From Zhongshania aliphaticivorans (GTDB taxonomy: Bacteria; Pseudomonadota; Gammaproteobacteria; Pseudomonadales; Spongiibacteraceae): a stretch of 64,000 nucleotides of DNA. A program made the translations under genes and the position numbers. The DNA is taken from contig NZ_CP014544.1 of assembly GCF_001586255.1 (NCBI RefSeq), forward strand, positions 1,271,501 to 1,335,500, read 5' to 3'. Under the pieces are notes generated by a model. The model was not told the origin of the DNA. It saw nothing but the letters and a program-made list of their open reading frames with translations, and searched no databases. The first letter of the stretch is position 1; every line of letters begins with the position of its first letter. Shown one piece after another: positions 36,480 to 45,144 of this stretch.

Positions 36480-37738
36480 GTAGTAACGTAGTAGATGGTG
36501 CTGACACCAATTTGAACGAAGTTGTTGCGAATATGCTGTCACCTGAGTGTATTCAAAACCCGTATCCTGTGTATAAAAAACTGCGGACTCAGTCGCCAGT
36601 ACACGGTTTGCTGGATTATCCGCCAGGCACTGTACCCGGTGTGGACACGCCATTTCCTGCGTGGGTAATTACCCGCTACGCCGATGTGGATTACGTGCTT
36701 AGCAATCCAGATGTTTTTTCTTCTGAAGATCCAATGCAGGCGAATTCAAGTGCGCCGAGCTTAATGCTGGTAAACCACGATAAGCCGCGTCACACCGATC
36801 TGCGCAACCTAGCCAAAATGGCCTTCACGCCCAAGCGGATTCACGACAATATCGTTGAGCGTCTACGCAGCGACGTTAGCGCAATTGTTGATGGCAATGT
36901 TGGCCAATCAATTGATTTCATGGAAGAGGTTGCGGGGGTTATTCCCGCGTTGGTAATGACCTATTTGATGGGCTTGCCGAAGGAAGACTACAAGAAACTA
37001 GTGCGTTGGGCTAACGCCTTTATGGTGTCATCTGATTTTACCCCGCAGGAGCGCCAAAGCTGTAATGAAGAATTATTTCACTACTTTGTGGCAAAAGTAG
37101 GCGAGCGCTATAGCGATATTGAAGCAGGTAAAAAAGTAACCGATGACCTGATGACCGCGTTTATTACCGCGGAATACGAAGGCAACGGCCTGAGTAAAGA
37201 AGAAGTTGTGCTGTTCTGCATCACCTTGGTTGTTGCCGGAGCGGAAACAACAACCTATTTCCTAGGGAACTTGATGGGCGTCATGCTGGAAGACAGCAGC
37301 TGGTTTGAGCGCCTCAAGCAAGATCGCAGTTTAATCCGCCCCTTTATGGAGGAGTGTTTGCGTCGCGACGGTCCGCCGCAGCGCTTGTTCCGCTGTGTTC
37401 TCAAAGACTGCGAAGTCGGTGGGCAAGCGATAAAGGCAGGTGACTGGGTGGCGTTCTTTATGGCCGCGGCGAATCACGATGAATCGGTATTCGAAAGCCC
37501 TGAGCAGTTCATTCTCGGGCGTAAAAATGTTTCTAAGCACGTTACCTTTGGGCGCGGAATACACCATTGCTTAGGTGCGCCTTTGGCGCGGATCGAAGCA
37601 GAGATAATGTTGAACACAATGTTTGATAAGTGCGCCGCAATTGAAGGTACGCTTGCCAATTCTAGTCGTCAATCTGGAGGTTTACTTGCTTACGGTTTTA
37701 GCACTTTGCCGTTGAAGTTGGTATCGACTAATCCCTAG
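36476..37738 (+). CDS. cytochrome P450
   Basis: A 420-residue soluble bacterial class I P450. The heme-binding loop is FGRGIHHCLGAPLARIEAE with Cys365 as thiolate ligand. The E-x-x-R pair is Glu293/Arg296, and the I-helix oxygen-activation motif is AGAETT (254-259), with Glu in place of the usual Asp/Glu-Thr pair's first residue. It should hydroxylate a hydrophobic small molecule using electrons from the adjacent ferredoxin. It does not show features I recognise as CYP153 alkane hydroxylase, so the substrate is open. Confidence 0.94.
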   Translation: MSSNVVDGADTNLNEVVANMLSPECIQNPYPVYKKLRTQSPVHGLLDYPPGTVPGVDTPFPAWVITRYADVDYVLSNPDVFSSEDPMQANSSAPSLMLVNHDKPRHTDLRNLAKMAFTPKRIHDNIVERLRSDVSAIVDGNVGQSIDFMEEVAGVIPALVMTYLMGLPKEDYKKLVRWANAFMVSSDFTPQERQSCNEELFHYFVAKVGERYSDIEAGKKVTDDLMTAFITAEYEGNGLSKEEVVLFCITLVVAGAETTTYFLGNLMGVMLEDSSWFERLKQDRSLIRPFMEECLRRDGPPQRLFRCVLKDCEVGGQAIKAGDWVAFFMAAANHDESVFESPEQFILGRKNVSKHVTFGRGIHHCLGAPLARIEAEIMLNTMFDKCAAIEGTLANSSRQSGGLLAYGFSTLPLKLVSTNP

Positions 37739-37781
37739 CTATTGAAGCAAATGTTTAAAATTTGGCTTTATGAGGTAGATC

Positions 37782-38090
37782 GTGAAGGTAGTTATTGTAG
37801 ACAGAGAGCAACAGCAGAGCACCTATGAGGTGAATGATGTCCACGAGTTGTTTAGTGCGCTCAGCGACGAGATGAAAATAGATGCACTGTGTGGTGGCTG
37901 TTGCTCCTGTGCAACTTGCCACGTGTATCTCGGTGATGAATATGAGCATGCTATGAATGAAGTTGCCCACGACGAACAAGAAATCTTGGACGGCCTAATG
38001 CACACGGCAGAGAACAGCCGCTTGTTGTGTCAAATGACATTGCAGACGGAAATAGAGCACCTTGAAATAACCATTGCACCCGCTGAATAA
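37782..38090 (+). CDS. [2Fe-2S] ferredoxin, adrenodoxin/putidaredoxin type
   Basis: A 102-residue ferredoxin. Cluster ligands are Cys37, Cys43, Cys46 and Cys83 (C-x5-C-x2-C-x36-C), the vertebrate/putidaredoxin spacing used to feed P450s. There is an extra Cys pair at 40-41. GTG start. It is 43 bp after the P450 gene and 12 bp before the SnoaL-like gene. No matching ferredoxin reductase is in this operon; one must come from elsewhere. Confidence 0.93.
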   Translation: MKVVIVDREQQQSTYEVNDVHELFSALSDEMKIDALCGGCCSCATCHVYLGDEYEHAMNEVAHDEQEILDGLMHTAENSRLLCQMTLQTEIEHLEITIAPAE

Positions 38091-38102
38091 GAGGAAATAA
38101 AA

Positions 38103-38534
38103 ATGACAGAGAATACTGCAGCAAGTCTCGAAGCGACCAATCTGGCGCTTACAAAAGAAATATTTGTGCGCTTCGGTAACGGCGATGTCGACGGTATCGT
38201 TGAGCTTTTGCACGATGAAGCTGTAATCGAGTTTTATGGCCCAGAAGTCATTCCCTACGCGGGTGAATACCACGGTAAAGAACAGTGTAGAGAATTCTTT
38301 AGCACGGTTTTGGCCTCAGTAAATATCCACGTCTTTGATGCAGATGAATTTATTTGTGAAAACGACCGCGTTATTGTTGTTGGAAAGCTGAGGTTAACCA
38401 CCAAAAGCAATGGCAATGAAATTAAGTCGCCATTTGTACACGTGATTACCTGCAAAGACGGACGCTGGTCTTGGTTTCGTGATTTCATGAATACGGCTGT
38501 GGCTCAAAAGGCGTTTGCTACCAATGGCGCTTAA
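38103..38534 (+). CDS. SnoaL-like/NTF2-fold protein
   Basis: A 143-residue NTF2-fold protein: LALTKEIFVRFGNGDVDGIV, ...LLHDEAVIEFYGPEVIPYAG and YHGKEQCREFFST are the cone-fold landmarks. SnoaL-like proteins are small hydrolases, isomerases or cyclases, or ligand-binding partners. GAGGAAATAAAA is upstream. In a P450/ALDH operon it probably acts on a pathway intermediate; the reaction is unknown. Confidence 0.85.
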   Translation: MTENTAASLEATNLALTKEIFVRFGNGDVDGIVELLHDEAVIEFYGPEVIPYAGEYHGKEQCREFFSTVLASVNIHVFDADEFICENDRVIVVGKLRLTTKSNGNEIKSPFVHVITCKDGRWSWFRDFMNTAVAQKAFATNGA

Positions 38535-38901
38535 TCATCGCAGTGTTTATACGTCGGACGTCGGCTTGTTTGTTTTGCTGGCCACGCCGCTTCTTAATGA
38601 AATTGTTATAGAATTCATTCTGAGTTTTGGAAACAGTGACTTTTACCAAGGTGGGGCAAAGTCAGCAGTAAATGCCTTTGTGGGTATTGCTGGGGTCTTG
38701 GGTCTTGGGTTTTCGCTACTTCGCTTGAAAATAGCGGATTCGAGGCTGGTGGCAAGTATTAGCTTCTTTGTTAAGGCAGCTGCAGCCTCCTGGTTATTGA
38801 GCGCTTATTTATACGGCCTATCACCTGTGTTTCTAGTATTGGCCGCGGCAGATTTTTTGTCAGCATTAGTGCTTCTGAAGGCAATGATCTTTAAAACATA
38901 A
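38524..38901 (+). CDS. small four-helix membrane protein of unknown function
   Basis: A 125-residue protein with about four hydrophobic stretches (residues about 10-28, 44-60, 70-88, 95-115), few charges and no family I recognise. The ATG at 38524 overlaps the SnoaL-like gene by 11 bp, indicating translational coupling; a TTG at 38515 would be an alternative. Its operon position suggests a membrane partner of the pathway (inference). Confidence 0.72.
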   Translation: MALNHRSVYTSDVGLFVLLATPLLNEIVIEFILSFGNSDFYQGGAKSAVNAFVGIAGVLGLGFSLLRLKIADSRLVASISFFVKAAAASWLLSAYLYGLSPVFLVLAAADFLSALVLLKAMIFKT

Positions 38902-38983
38902 TGATTAGATAAATTTGAAATTATGTTATGAAATGACGAGCTACTCATAGCAAATAATATATTAATAAAATGGTGTAAAACTG

Positions 38984-41329
38984 ATGAATAACAGTTACAT
39001 AAAATCGAGTTTAGCTATTGTGGCGGGAATTGGCTTAGTCTTCCCGATCTACAGTTTGGCTGCTAATCAGGGCAGTCGTCTAATAGAAGAGGTGATGGTT
39101 ACCGCCCAAAAGCGGGAGGAAGATTCGCAAGATATTCCTATTATGATCAGTGCTTTTAGCAGCGAAAAATTAGATGCCATGGGCGTTGAGTCGACTGCTG
39201 ATTTACAGAAGGTAACACCTGGTCTCACGTTCACCTATGCGTATGGCTACACCGTAATTTATTTGCGTGGTGTTGGAAGTGACGCGTTTTTGCCAAATGC
39301 TGATCCAAGCATCGCCACCTACATCGATGGCATCAATATTGGTCCTAGCCAAGGCAAGCAAGATACCCTTGGCGCGGTTAAGCGTGTCGAAGTACTTAAG
39401 GGGCCTCAGGGTACTTTGTTCGGTCGCAATGCTACCGGTGGTGCAATTAGCATTATCACTGAAGATCCACCAGAGGAGTTTGGCGGTTACTTTAAGACCG
39501 AGTTTGGCAACTATAACGCCCGCCAAAATCAACTGTACTTAGGTCTGCCAATTGGTGACAGTTTAGGCGCAACGGTGTCTTTGTTTGAAAGTTACCAAGA
39601 CCTCTACGGCCGTAATGAGGTCTATGGTGAGCCAGGACCAATGCGTGACGAGTTCGCTGAAGGGGCGCGGGTAAAACTGCGTTGGGACCCCGCTGACAGT
39701 TTTGCCATGACTTTAATTGCTGCATACGGAAATCAGTTTTCCAGTAACTCATTATCACAAGAGAATACTCGCCCATCGCCGCTATTAGGTGGTGGTGTTG
39801 AACCCGATGAGTTGGATCGGGTTTGGCACAACAATGACCTTGGCGGCAACTCAACCATGAATGAGCTTTACGGTGGTATTTTTGAGTGGCATCCGGGTCC
39901 TGTTGATCTTAAGTTTATTTACTCTGAGAACTACGCCATTGTCGATGAGGCGCATTACGACCTTGATTCCACCGAGAAGGCCGAGGCGTATTTCTACAGT
40001 GCCGATCAGTTTAACGATCAAAAAACCTATGAGCTGCAGATTTTGTCGAACGAAGACACTTGGTTATCAGACGATATTGAGTGGGTTGCAGGTTTGTACC
40101 GTTTGGAAGGTGAGGGCGGCTTTGGTAGCTTATATCTCACGCTTAATGCTGCGGGTGTTTCGTCGGCCCTACTGGGGCTGCCAGACTTTTTGGCGCCGAT
40201 TTTGGGGCCCATTCTAAATTCTACGCCAGACATCGTACTCGGGAATGGCGGTATTCTGACTACAGAGTCGAATTCAGCTTACGCTCAGGCAACGTGGTTT
40301 ACTACGAATTGGCTGAATGTCACCGCAGGTGTGCGTTATCAAGAAGAAGTGCGCGGGATTACCAATAGCTATTTGGATGTGGTTAGTCCGCTTGCTGGCG
40401 ATCCACCAAATGAATATTACAAATCGGGTGATCGCTCGCAAAATACGCGTATCTCTGACTTTACCGCGCCAGACCTGGAAGAAAACACGGTTTCGCCGCG
40501 TATCGCTGTGCAAATTTTCCCGACAGAGAATATCCAGTTATTCGCGTCGGCCCAGCGTGGTTATAAAAGCCCGACCTACAATATAGTTAACTTCTTTACC
40601 AACCCAGATCCGGTTGAGCGAGAAGAGGCAACTGCCTTTGAACTCGGTATTAAAACTGACTTGCTAGACGGCACACTGCGTTTGAACGGTGCACTGTTTA
40701 AAACCGAAATTGACGGTTTACTCACCGCCTTGGTTGCTATTCCCTCTGGTGGTGTCGTGACCTTTAAAAACGCGGGTACCGGTGAGATTGAAGGTGCGGA
40801 AATTGACTTTCAGTGGCAGCCAATGCCGAGCTGGAATCCTGGTCTAGTGTTTACCGGTGGCGCAACCTACTTAGATGCGATTTATTCTGAGTATAAAGAT
40901 GGCGCTGGTTTTGATGATGACACTGGCTTGTATTTCGGTTCAGACAGCTTAGTTGGTGATACTTCTCGCGATTTTAGCGGTAATAAGATTGTTCGTACTC
41001 CGCGTTTTAGCTCGAGCGTTTCGGCTAACCAATTCGTCAGTATGGGCGATTTCGGCGACCTTGAGTTCGGGGTGGATTACTACTACAACAGTGGCTATAA
41101 CACCACGCCACAAAACTCGCCTTTTTACGAGCAAAGCCAGTTTGAAACATGGGCCGCGCGTATTTCTTACTTCTACGACCCGCTTGGCTTGCAACTAACT
41201 GGGTTTGTGAATAACGCTAAAGATGAAGAGTATACCCAGGCTATGGTACAGCAAGACTTTGGTCGTACGGTCACCTTGGCGCCGCCGCGCACTTACGGCC
41301 TGCGCTTGAAATGGGAGTTTGGCGGATAA
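38984..41329 (+). CDS. TonB-dependent outer-membrane receptor of the P450 cluster
   Basis: A 781-residue receptor. Signal peptide about residues 1-26; TonB-box-like EEVMVTAQKREEDSQDIP; plug domain about 45-165 (TADLQKVTPGLTF, YIDGINIG, VKRVEVLKGPQGTLFGRNAT, GGAISIIT); barrel ending LRLKWEFGG, lacking the terminal aromatic residue. This FecA/CirA-like 'MVTAQKREE' subfamily is common in aromatics- and terpenoid-degrading proteobacteria. A hydrophobic stretch near residues 385-425 (SSALLGLPDFLAPILGPIL) is unusual inside a barrel and may be a loop. It probably imports the P450 substrate. Confidence 0.93.
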   Translation: MNNSYIKSSLAIVAGIGLVFPIYSLAANQGSRLIEEVMVTAQKREEDSQDIPIMISAFSSEKLDAMGVESTADLQKVTPGLTFTYAYGYTVIYLRGVGSDAFLPNADPSIATYIDGINIGPSQGKQDTLGAVKRVEVLKGPQGTLFGRNATGGAISIITEDPPEEFGGYFKTEFGNYNARQNQLYLGLPIGDSLGATVSLFESYQDLYGRNEVYGEPGPMRDEFAEGARVKLRWDPADSFAMTLIAAYGNQFSSNSLSQENTRPSPLLGGGVEPDELDRVWHNNDLGGNSTMNELYGGIFEWHPGPVDLKFIYSENYAIVDEAHYDLDSTEKAEAYFYSADQFNDQKTYELQILSNEDTWLSDDIEWVAGLYRLEGEGGFGSLYLTLNAAGVSSALLGLPDFLAPILGPILNSTPDIVLGNGGILTTESNSAYAQATWFTTNWLNVTAGVRYQEEVRGITNSYLDVVSPLAGDPPNEYYKSGDRSQNTRISDFTAPDLEENTVSPRIAVQIFPTENIQLFASAQRGYKSPTYNIVNFFTNPDPVEREEATAFELGIKTDLLDGTLRLNGALFKTEIDGLLTALVAIPSGGVVTFKNAGTGEIEGAEIDFQWQPMPSWNPGLVFTGGATYLDAIYSEYKDGAGFDDDTGLYFGSDSLVGDTSRDFSGNKIVRTPRFSSSVSANQFVSMGDFGDLEFGVDYYYNSGYNTTPQNSPFYEQSQFETWAARISYFYDPLGLQLTGFVNNAKDEEYTQAMVQQDFGRTVTLAPPRTYGLRLKWEFGG

Positions 41330-41341
41330 GTTTGATGCCTT

Positions 41342-41391
41342 GCCGGAGCCTGTAGGTTCTCATTGACAGTGCGCAGCGCTCCGGCTTTTTT
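41342..41391 (+). terminator. rho-independent terminator after the receptor gene
   Basis: GCCGGAGC and GCTCCGGC (8-bp perfect stem, 28-base loop) followed by six T, starting 13 bp after the receptor stop. The small exported-protein gene follows at 41419, so it may be expressed by read-through or from its own promoter. Confidence 0.78.
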
Positions 41392-41418
41392 AATAATGAA
41401 GAAAATGGAGTTCGTGAT

Positions 41419-41841
41419 ATGAAAAGCAAAAAAAATGATACACGCTCAACACTCTCAGCCGTTGTGCTTGCATCGTCGCTATTAATGAGTGCGGAGAGCA
41501 TTGCGCAAGTTGATTTGATTAATTTATTTAGCCTTAGTTCTGGCCCTAGTGCTGATGTATTTACGCCAATACTTGAGTTGGGTGTGCTACCGCGCAGCTT
41601 AGAGAATGGCGGCGTGTTCATGCAGGCTGGTCAGGATATTTTGCTGAGTGATCAGGGGCCTGCCGCGACTGTGCTTGGTCTGGGCGGACCCTTAAAAGGC
41701 CAGCTAGTCCCTGTGCTGGATATCTTGGTAGAAAATCCACTTAGCCTTGGAGATTACTTTATGGGCGGCGGAACAATTATTTCCCAGGAGCTGGCTTTGC
41801 CGCCGATTCCTATTGTGAATGCGCCATTGACTGGCCTATAG
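41419..41841 (+). CDS. small exported protein of unknown family
   Basis: A 140-residue protein with a Sec-type signal (about residues 10-30, ending ...ESIAQ). The mature part is rich in Leu, Pro and Gly (LGVLPRSLENGGVF, VLGLGGPLKGQLVPVLDI, LSLGDYFMGGG), poor in charged residues and without Cys. I do not recognise a family. It directly follows the TonB receptor of the P450 cluster after a terminator, and the hydrophobic character suggests a lipid-facing or ligand-carrying role (inference). Convergent with the DUF3820 gene, 2-bp gap. Confidence 0.72.
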   Translation: MKSKKNDTRSTLSAVVLASSLLMSAESIAQVDLINLFSLSSGPSADVFTPILELGVLPRSLENGGVFMQAGQDILLSDQGPAATVLGLGGPLKGQLVPVLDILVENPLSLGDYFMGGGTIISQELALPPIPIVNAPLTGL

Positions 41842-41843
41842 GG

Positions 41844-42065
41844 CTAACGTAACAAGGGCCTGAGCATGCCTTCTAAACCATTGAGTTTGATTTCATACAT
41901 CAAGCCCAATTGCTCGCCAAGTTTCCCTGCCGGAAAACCCTGTTTGTGGAACCACACTAAATAGGGTTCCGGCAGTTCTAGTAATTTTCTGCCTTTGTAT
42001 TTACCAAAGGGCATGACTTGATTGACTGCATCGATCAGCTGTTGCGGGTTTTGCTCGAGATCCAT
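41844..42065 (-). CDS. DUF3820-family protein
   Basis: A 73-residue protein with the DUF3820 signature MPFGKYKGRKLLELPEPYLVW and FPAGKLGEQLGL. The function is unknown (sometimes annotated as a quorum-sensing-regulated factor). The start codon overlaps the TetR-type gene stop by one base, so it is translationally coupled to the desaturase locus. Confidence 0.84.
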   Translation of the reverse strand: MDLEQNPQQLIDAVNQVMPFGKYKGRKLLELPEPYLVWFHKQGFPAGKLGEQLGLMYEIKLNGLEGMLRPLLR

Positions 42066-42748
42066 TATCGCTTTCCAGTCTTACTGGTCTTGTCGCTCAG
42101 TGCTTTATTTTGATTGCTCTGCCATGAGTTTGCGCCAAGTGCGATGAGGCGAAGCTGCTTTTCTGCCAGGGCGATGAGTTCGTCATCGTCTTCGCCTCGG
42201 GGTCTGGCCATCAATTGTTGGTTCACGATTTGTATCATGGAACGGATCATTAGGTTGGCGAGCATCCGCAAGTCCGACTCACTCCAATTGTCGTGGGTGA
42301 CCAAGCGACTTAAATCGCGGGCCAGCTCAATTTCTAACTGCTTGAATTCATCGTTGATTGCCTCGCGGATGCAGGCAACGCCACCAAAGCTCTCTCGGGC
42401 AATAAACTGAAACTGACGACGATGGGCGCGAACATAAGTAATAAACGTCTCGACCGAGCGGCGAATAATCAGTTCTTCGGGTATCGGGTTAGCGCGCACT
42501 GTGATTAGCATGGCGCGCAGGGTGCTGAAGGAGGTGGTTACCAGCTCAAGGCCGAGGGTGTTCATGTCGGGAAAATGCCGGTAAAAGGCGCCCGGAGTAA
42601 TACCAACTTCGCGGGTAACTTCGCGAAGGCTAATGGCGTCGAAACTTTTATCGCGACTAATGAGTTCCAGTACCGCTTCCAGCAAGGCCTGTCGGGTATT
42701 GATTACAGTGTCACTATGGCTGCGGTGGCGTTTTTGCGGGCGACTCAT
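42065..42748 (-). CDS. TetR-family regulator of unsaturated fatty-acid synthesis (DesT/FabR type)
   Basis: A 227-residue TetR-type repressor. The HTH lies about residues 35-60 (ISLREVTREVGITPGAFYRH), matching the FabR/DesT 'SLREV-R-G-x-PGAFYRHF' pattern, with ELGLELVTTSFSTLR beyond it. These regulators sense the ratio of saturated to unsaturated acyl-CoA. It sits 91 bp downstream of the desaturase gene on the same strand, so it likely controls that module, as DesT controls desCB in Pseudomonas aeruginosa. The arrangement differs from P. aeruginosa, where desT is separate. Confidence 0.85.
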   Translation of the reverse strand: MSRPQKRHRSHSDTVINTRQALLEAVLELISRDKSFDAISLREVTREVGITPGAFYRHFPDMNTLGLELVTTSFSTLRAMLITVRANPIPEELIIRRSVETFITYVRAHRRQFQFIARESFGGVACIREAINDEFKQLEIELARDLSRLVTHDNWSESDLRMLANLMIRSMIQIVNQQLMARPRGEDDDELIALAEKQLRLIALGANSWQSNQNKALSDKTSKTGKR

Positions 42749-42839
42749 TGGGGCTGGCTACTCATTTTTGCTAGGGCAATACCGTTAAGTGTACAAGCCC
42801 CAGCCGGTCGAGGCTACGACTTGTACTGCGCCCAGTCGA

Positions 42840-43988
42840 TTAAGCGGCCTGTGGAGCGGTGGGGTTGCGGGGTGGTAGTGCTAGCCTGAATATTTTTACC
42901 CACACCGTGGCGTACTGGCTGTACAGCGGTCCAGTATTGTAAGGCAGACCGTATTTCTCACAGATTTGGCGAACCTCAACCGACATTTCAGCGTAGCGGT
43001 GGGCGGGCACATCGGGAAACAAGTGGTGCTCAATTTGGTGAGAGAGGTTGCCACTCATTACATGGAAGAGCTTGCCGCCAGTAAGGTTGGCAGAGCCAAG
43101 CAGTTGGCGGTAATACCAGCGGCCACGGCTTTCGTTTTCGCAGGACGCTTCGGTAAAGCTGTGTACGCCATCGGGGAAATGTCCGCAAAATATAATCGAA
43201 AAACTCCATATATTGCGAATGACGCTGGCGCTGACATTGGCGGCGAGAACGACCGGAAATAAGGGGCCAGCGAGTAGTGGATAAAGGATGAAGTCCTTAC
43301 CCCAGATTTGTGCGGTTTTACGCAGTGACAATTTGAGCTCTGGCCAAACGTCTTTAAAGGTTTTTCGACCGGAACGAAGACTGTCGATCTCTACACCGTG
43401 CAGGGCGACGCCCATATCGAAAAACAGCATGAGCAGGGTGGCAAATATCGGGTTAGCGAGATAGGCAGGGTGCCATTTTTGCGCGGGGTCCATACGCAAT
43501 ATGCCATAGCCGATGTCGCGGTCTTTATCGAGAATATTGGTGTAGGTGTGGTGCTCGTAATTGTGGGAGTAAGCCCATTGGTCGCCGGGGCAGTTGGTGT
43601 CCCAATCGTAATGACGGGAGTGAAAGCGCGGGTCGCCCATCCAGTCGTATTGGCCGTGAATAATATTGTGGCCAATCTCCATATTATCGAGAATTTTGGC
43701 GATACCCAGGCCAATACTGCCAGCACTGAATAGCAGCCAAAACAGCGGCCAGCTGGCAATGCTTAAGGCTATGCTGAAACCGAAGAGTGAGGCTGGTAAA
43801 AACAACAGCGATGCAAAAATACTCAGACGCGCGCCAATGGTGAGCAGATGGTGAATCTTAACCAATTTTTTGATGTAGCGGGCGTCCCGCTCGCCGCGAT
43901 CGGCGAGGGCGCGCTGCTTTACTGCTTCGATTTCAGCGCCGAAAGCGTTGAGTAGCGCTGGGTTCATCGCGGTGGTGTTGGTATTCAT
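42840..43988 (-). CDS. membrane acyl-lipid/acyl-CoA desaturase (DesB-like)
   Basis: A 382-residue membrane desaturase with about four transmembrane segments. Three His boxes: GHNIIHGQ (HxxxH), SHNYEHHTYTN (HxxHH) and SHQIEHHLFPD (HxxHH), which bind the di-iron centre. It inserts a double bond in saturated acyl chains, with electrons from the adjacent reductase. The start at 43988 has GGAGAAG upstream; an open frame extends 35 codons further but lacks domain sequence. Confidence 0.9.
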   Translation of the reverse strand: MNTNTTAMNPALLNAFGAEIEAVKQRALADRGERDARYIKKLVKIHHLLTIGARLSIFASLLFLPASLFGFSIALSIASWPLFWLLFSAGSIGLGIAKILDNMEIGHNIIHGQYDWMGDPRFHSRHYDWDTNCPGDQWAYSHNYEHHTYTNILDKDRDIGYGILRMDPAQKWHPAYLANPIFATLLMLFFDMGVALHGVEIDSLRSGRKTFKDVWPELKLSLRKTAQIWGKDFILYPLLAGPLFPVVLAANVSASVIRNIWSFSIIFCGHFPDGVHSFTEASCENESRGRWYYRQLLGSANLTGGKLFHVMSGNLSHQIEHHLFPDVPAHRYAEMSVEVRQICEKYGLPYNTGPLYSQYATVWVKIFRLALPPRNPTAPQAA

Positions 43989-44016
43989 TTTATTTCTTCT
44001 CCAGTAATGTCGATCG

Positions 44017-45144
44017 CTATAGGGCGAGGCTGACATCGCCAAGTGGCTGGGAAATACACAGGCGAATATATTCTTCACCGTGACTGATTTCACCGCTGTT
44101 CATATTGCGCACGCTGCCTTCGGTTTTAAGGCAGCTACAGCTATGGCATATCCCCATGCGGCAACCTGCTTGAGGCTGCAGGCCGGCGGCTTCAGCTTGC
44201 TCCAGCAGATTTCGGCTGTCGCTGCTGACTTCACAGTGGCTATGTTTAAAGGCCAGTGTGCCAACGACCTCGGTATTGCCGGAGACACTGCTGACCGCTT
44301 TGAAACGCTCAGCGTGAAATTTCTCGCCGTGTCCGAGCAGCTGGTACTCCTCGCTAACGGCCTGAATTAAGGCTTCGGGGCCGCAAACAAAGCACTCGGG
44401 CAAGCTCAGCGCACCGGTGTGGCCGCTAAGCGTATTTTTAAAGCTCAGGGCGGCGAGTAAATGCCGTTGGCTAAAATGCCCGCTCAATTCACCAGTTCCA
44501 TCGCTGAACACCGGTAATAGCGAGAAGTTGGCGTGGGTACTAGCAAGTGCCTGCAAGCGCGAATGGAAAAGGGTATTCGCTTCATCGCGGTTGTAATACA
44601 ACAGGGTAATACCACCCTTGTAGCCTTGCTTTAAGACGGATTCCAGCATGGCCATGATCGGTGTGATGCCGCTACCTGCTGCGACCATCAACAATGCGCC
44701 GGGCAATTGTGGCGGCAGCACAAATTCGCCCATTGGCGGTGAAAGGCGAATTAAATCGCCAACCTTTAACTGACGATTAATTTGCGTGGAAACAAGGCCG
44801 TCTGCCTGCGCCTTTACGGTAATTGCAATGCGTCCGGCGCGACGGTTTAAGGAGTAACTGCGGCTGTGTAGGCGACCATCAATTTCGATATACACCTGGC
44901 AAAACTGACCGGGGCGAAAGCCGGGCCACTCGCCATTTGGCGCTAACACCAAGGTCACCGACTCGTCGGTTTCCCGGTGAATTGCCGTGATATAGGCCGG
45001 AATTCGATTCTGATCCAGCGACCACATCGGATTCAGCACTTCTAAATAGCGGCCCATTCCGTTTGGGGCCGCGAGGGCATTAATCAGCCGAGAGTCGGCA
45101 ATTCGACGCCAGGTACTACGCGATGGATTCGTGCTGAGCTTCAT
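44017..45144 (-). CDS. ferredoxin reductase-type electron-transfer protein (DesC-like)
   Basis: A 375-residue flavoprotein. An FAD-binding barrel (about residues 40-145; LHSRSYSLNR is the flavin motif), an NAD-binding domain (about 150-280, GALLMVAAGSGITPIMAML) and a C-terminal plant-type [2Fe-2S] domain (about 300-375, CRMGICHSCSCL). It transfers electrons from NAD(P)H to the desaturase encoded 28 bp downstream. The start at 45144 has GGAGAAAG upstream; the frame extends 19 codons further 5'. Confidence 0.9.
   Translation of the reverse strand: MKLSTNPSRSTWRRIADSRLINALAAPNGMGRYLEVLNPMWSLDQNRIPAYITAIHRETDESVTLVLAPNGEWPGFRPGQFCQVYIEIDGRLHSRSYSLNRRAGRIAITVKAQADGLVSTQINRQLKVGDLIRLSPPMGEFVLPPQLPGALLMVAAGSGITPIMAMLESVLKQGYKGGITLLYYNRDEANTLFHSRLQALASTHANFSLLPVFSDGTGELSGHFSQRHLLAALSFKNTLSGHTGALSLPECFVCGPEALIQAVSEEYQLLGHGEKFHAERFKAVSSVSGNTEVVGTLAFKHSHCEVSSDSRNLLEQAEAAGLQPQAGCRMGICHSCSCLKTEGSVRNMNSGEISHGEEYIRLCISQPLGDVSLAL

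Noticed and set aside
36476-37738. CYP153-type alkane hydroxylase
   Set aside because: The N-terminal and substrate-region sequence does not resemble CYP153; kept as an unassigned P450.
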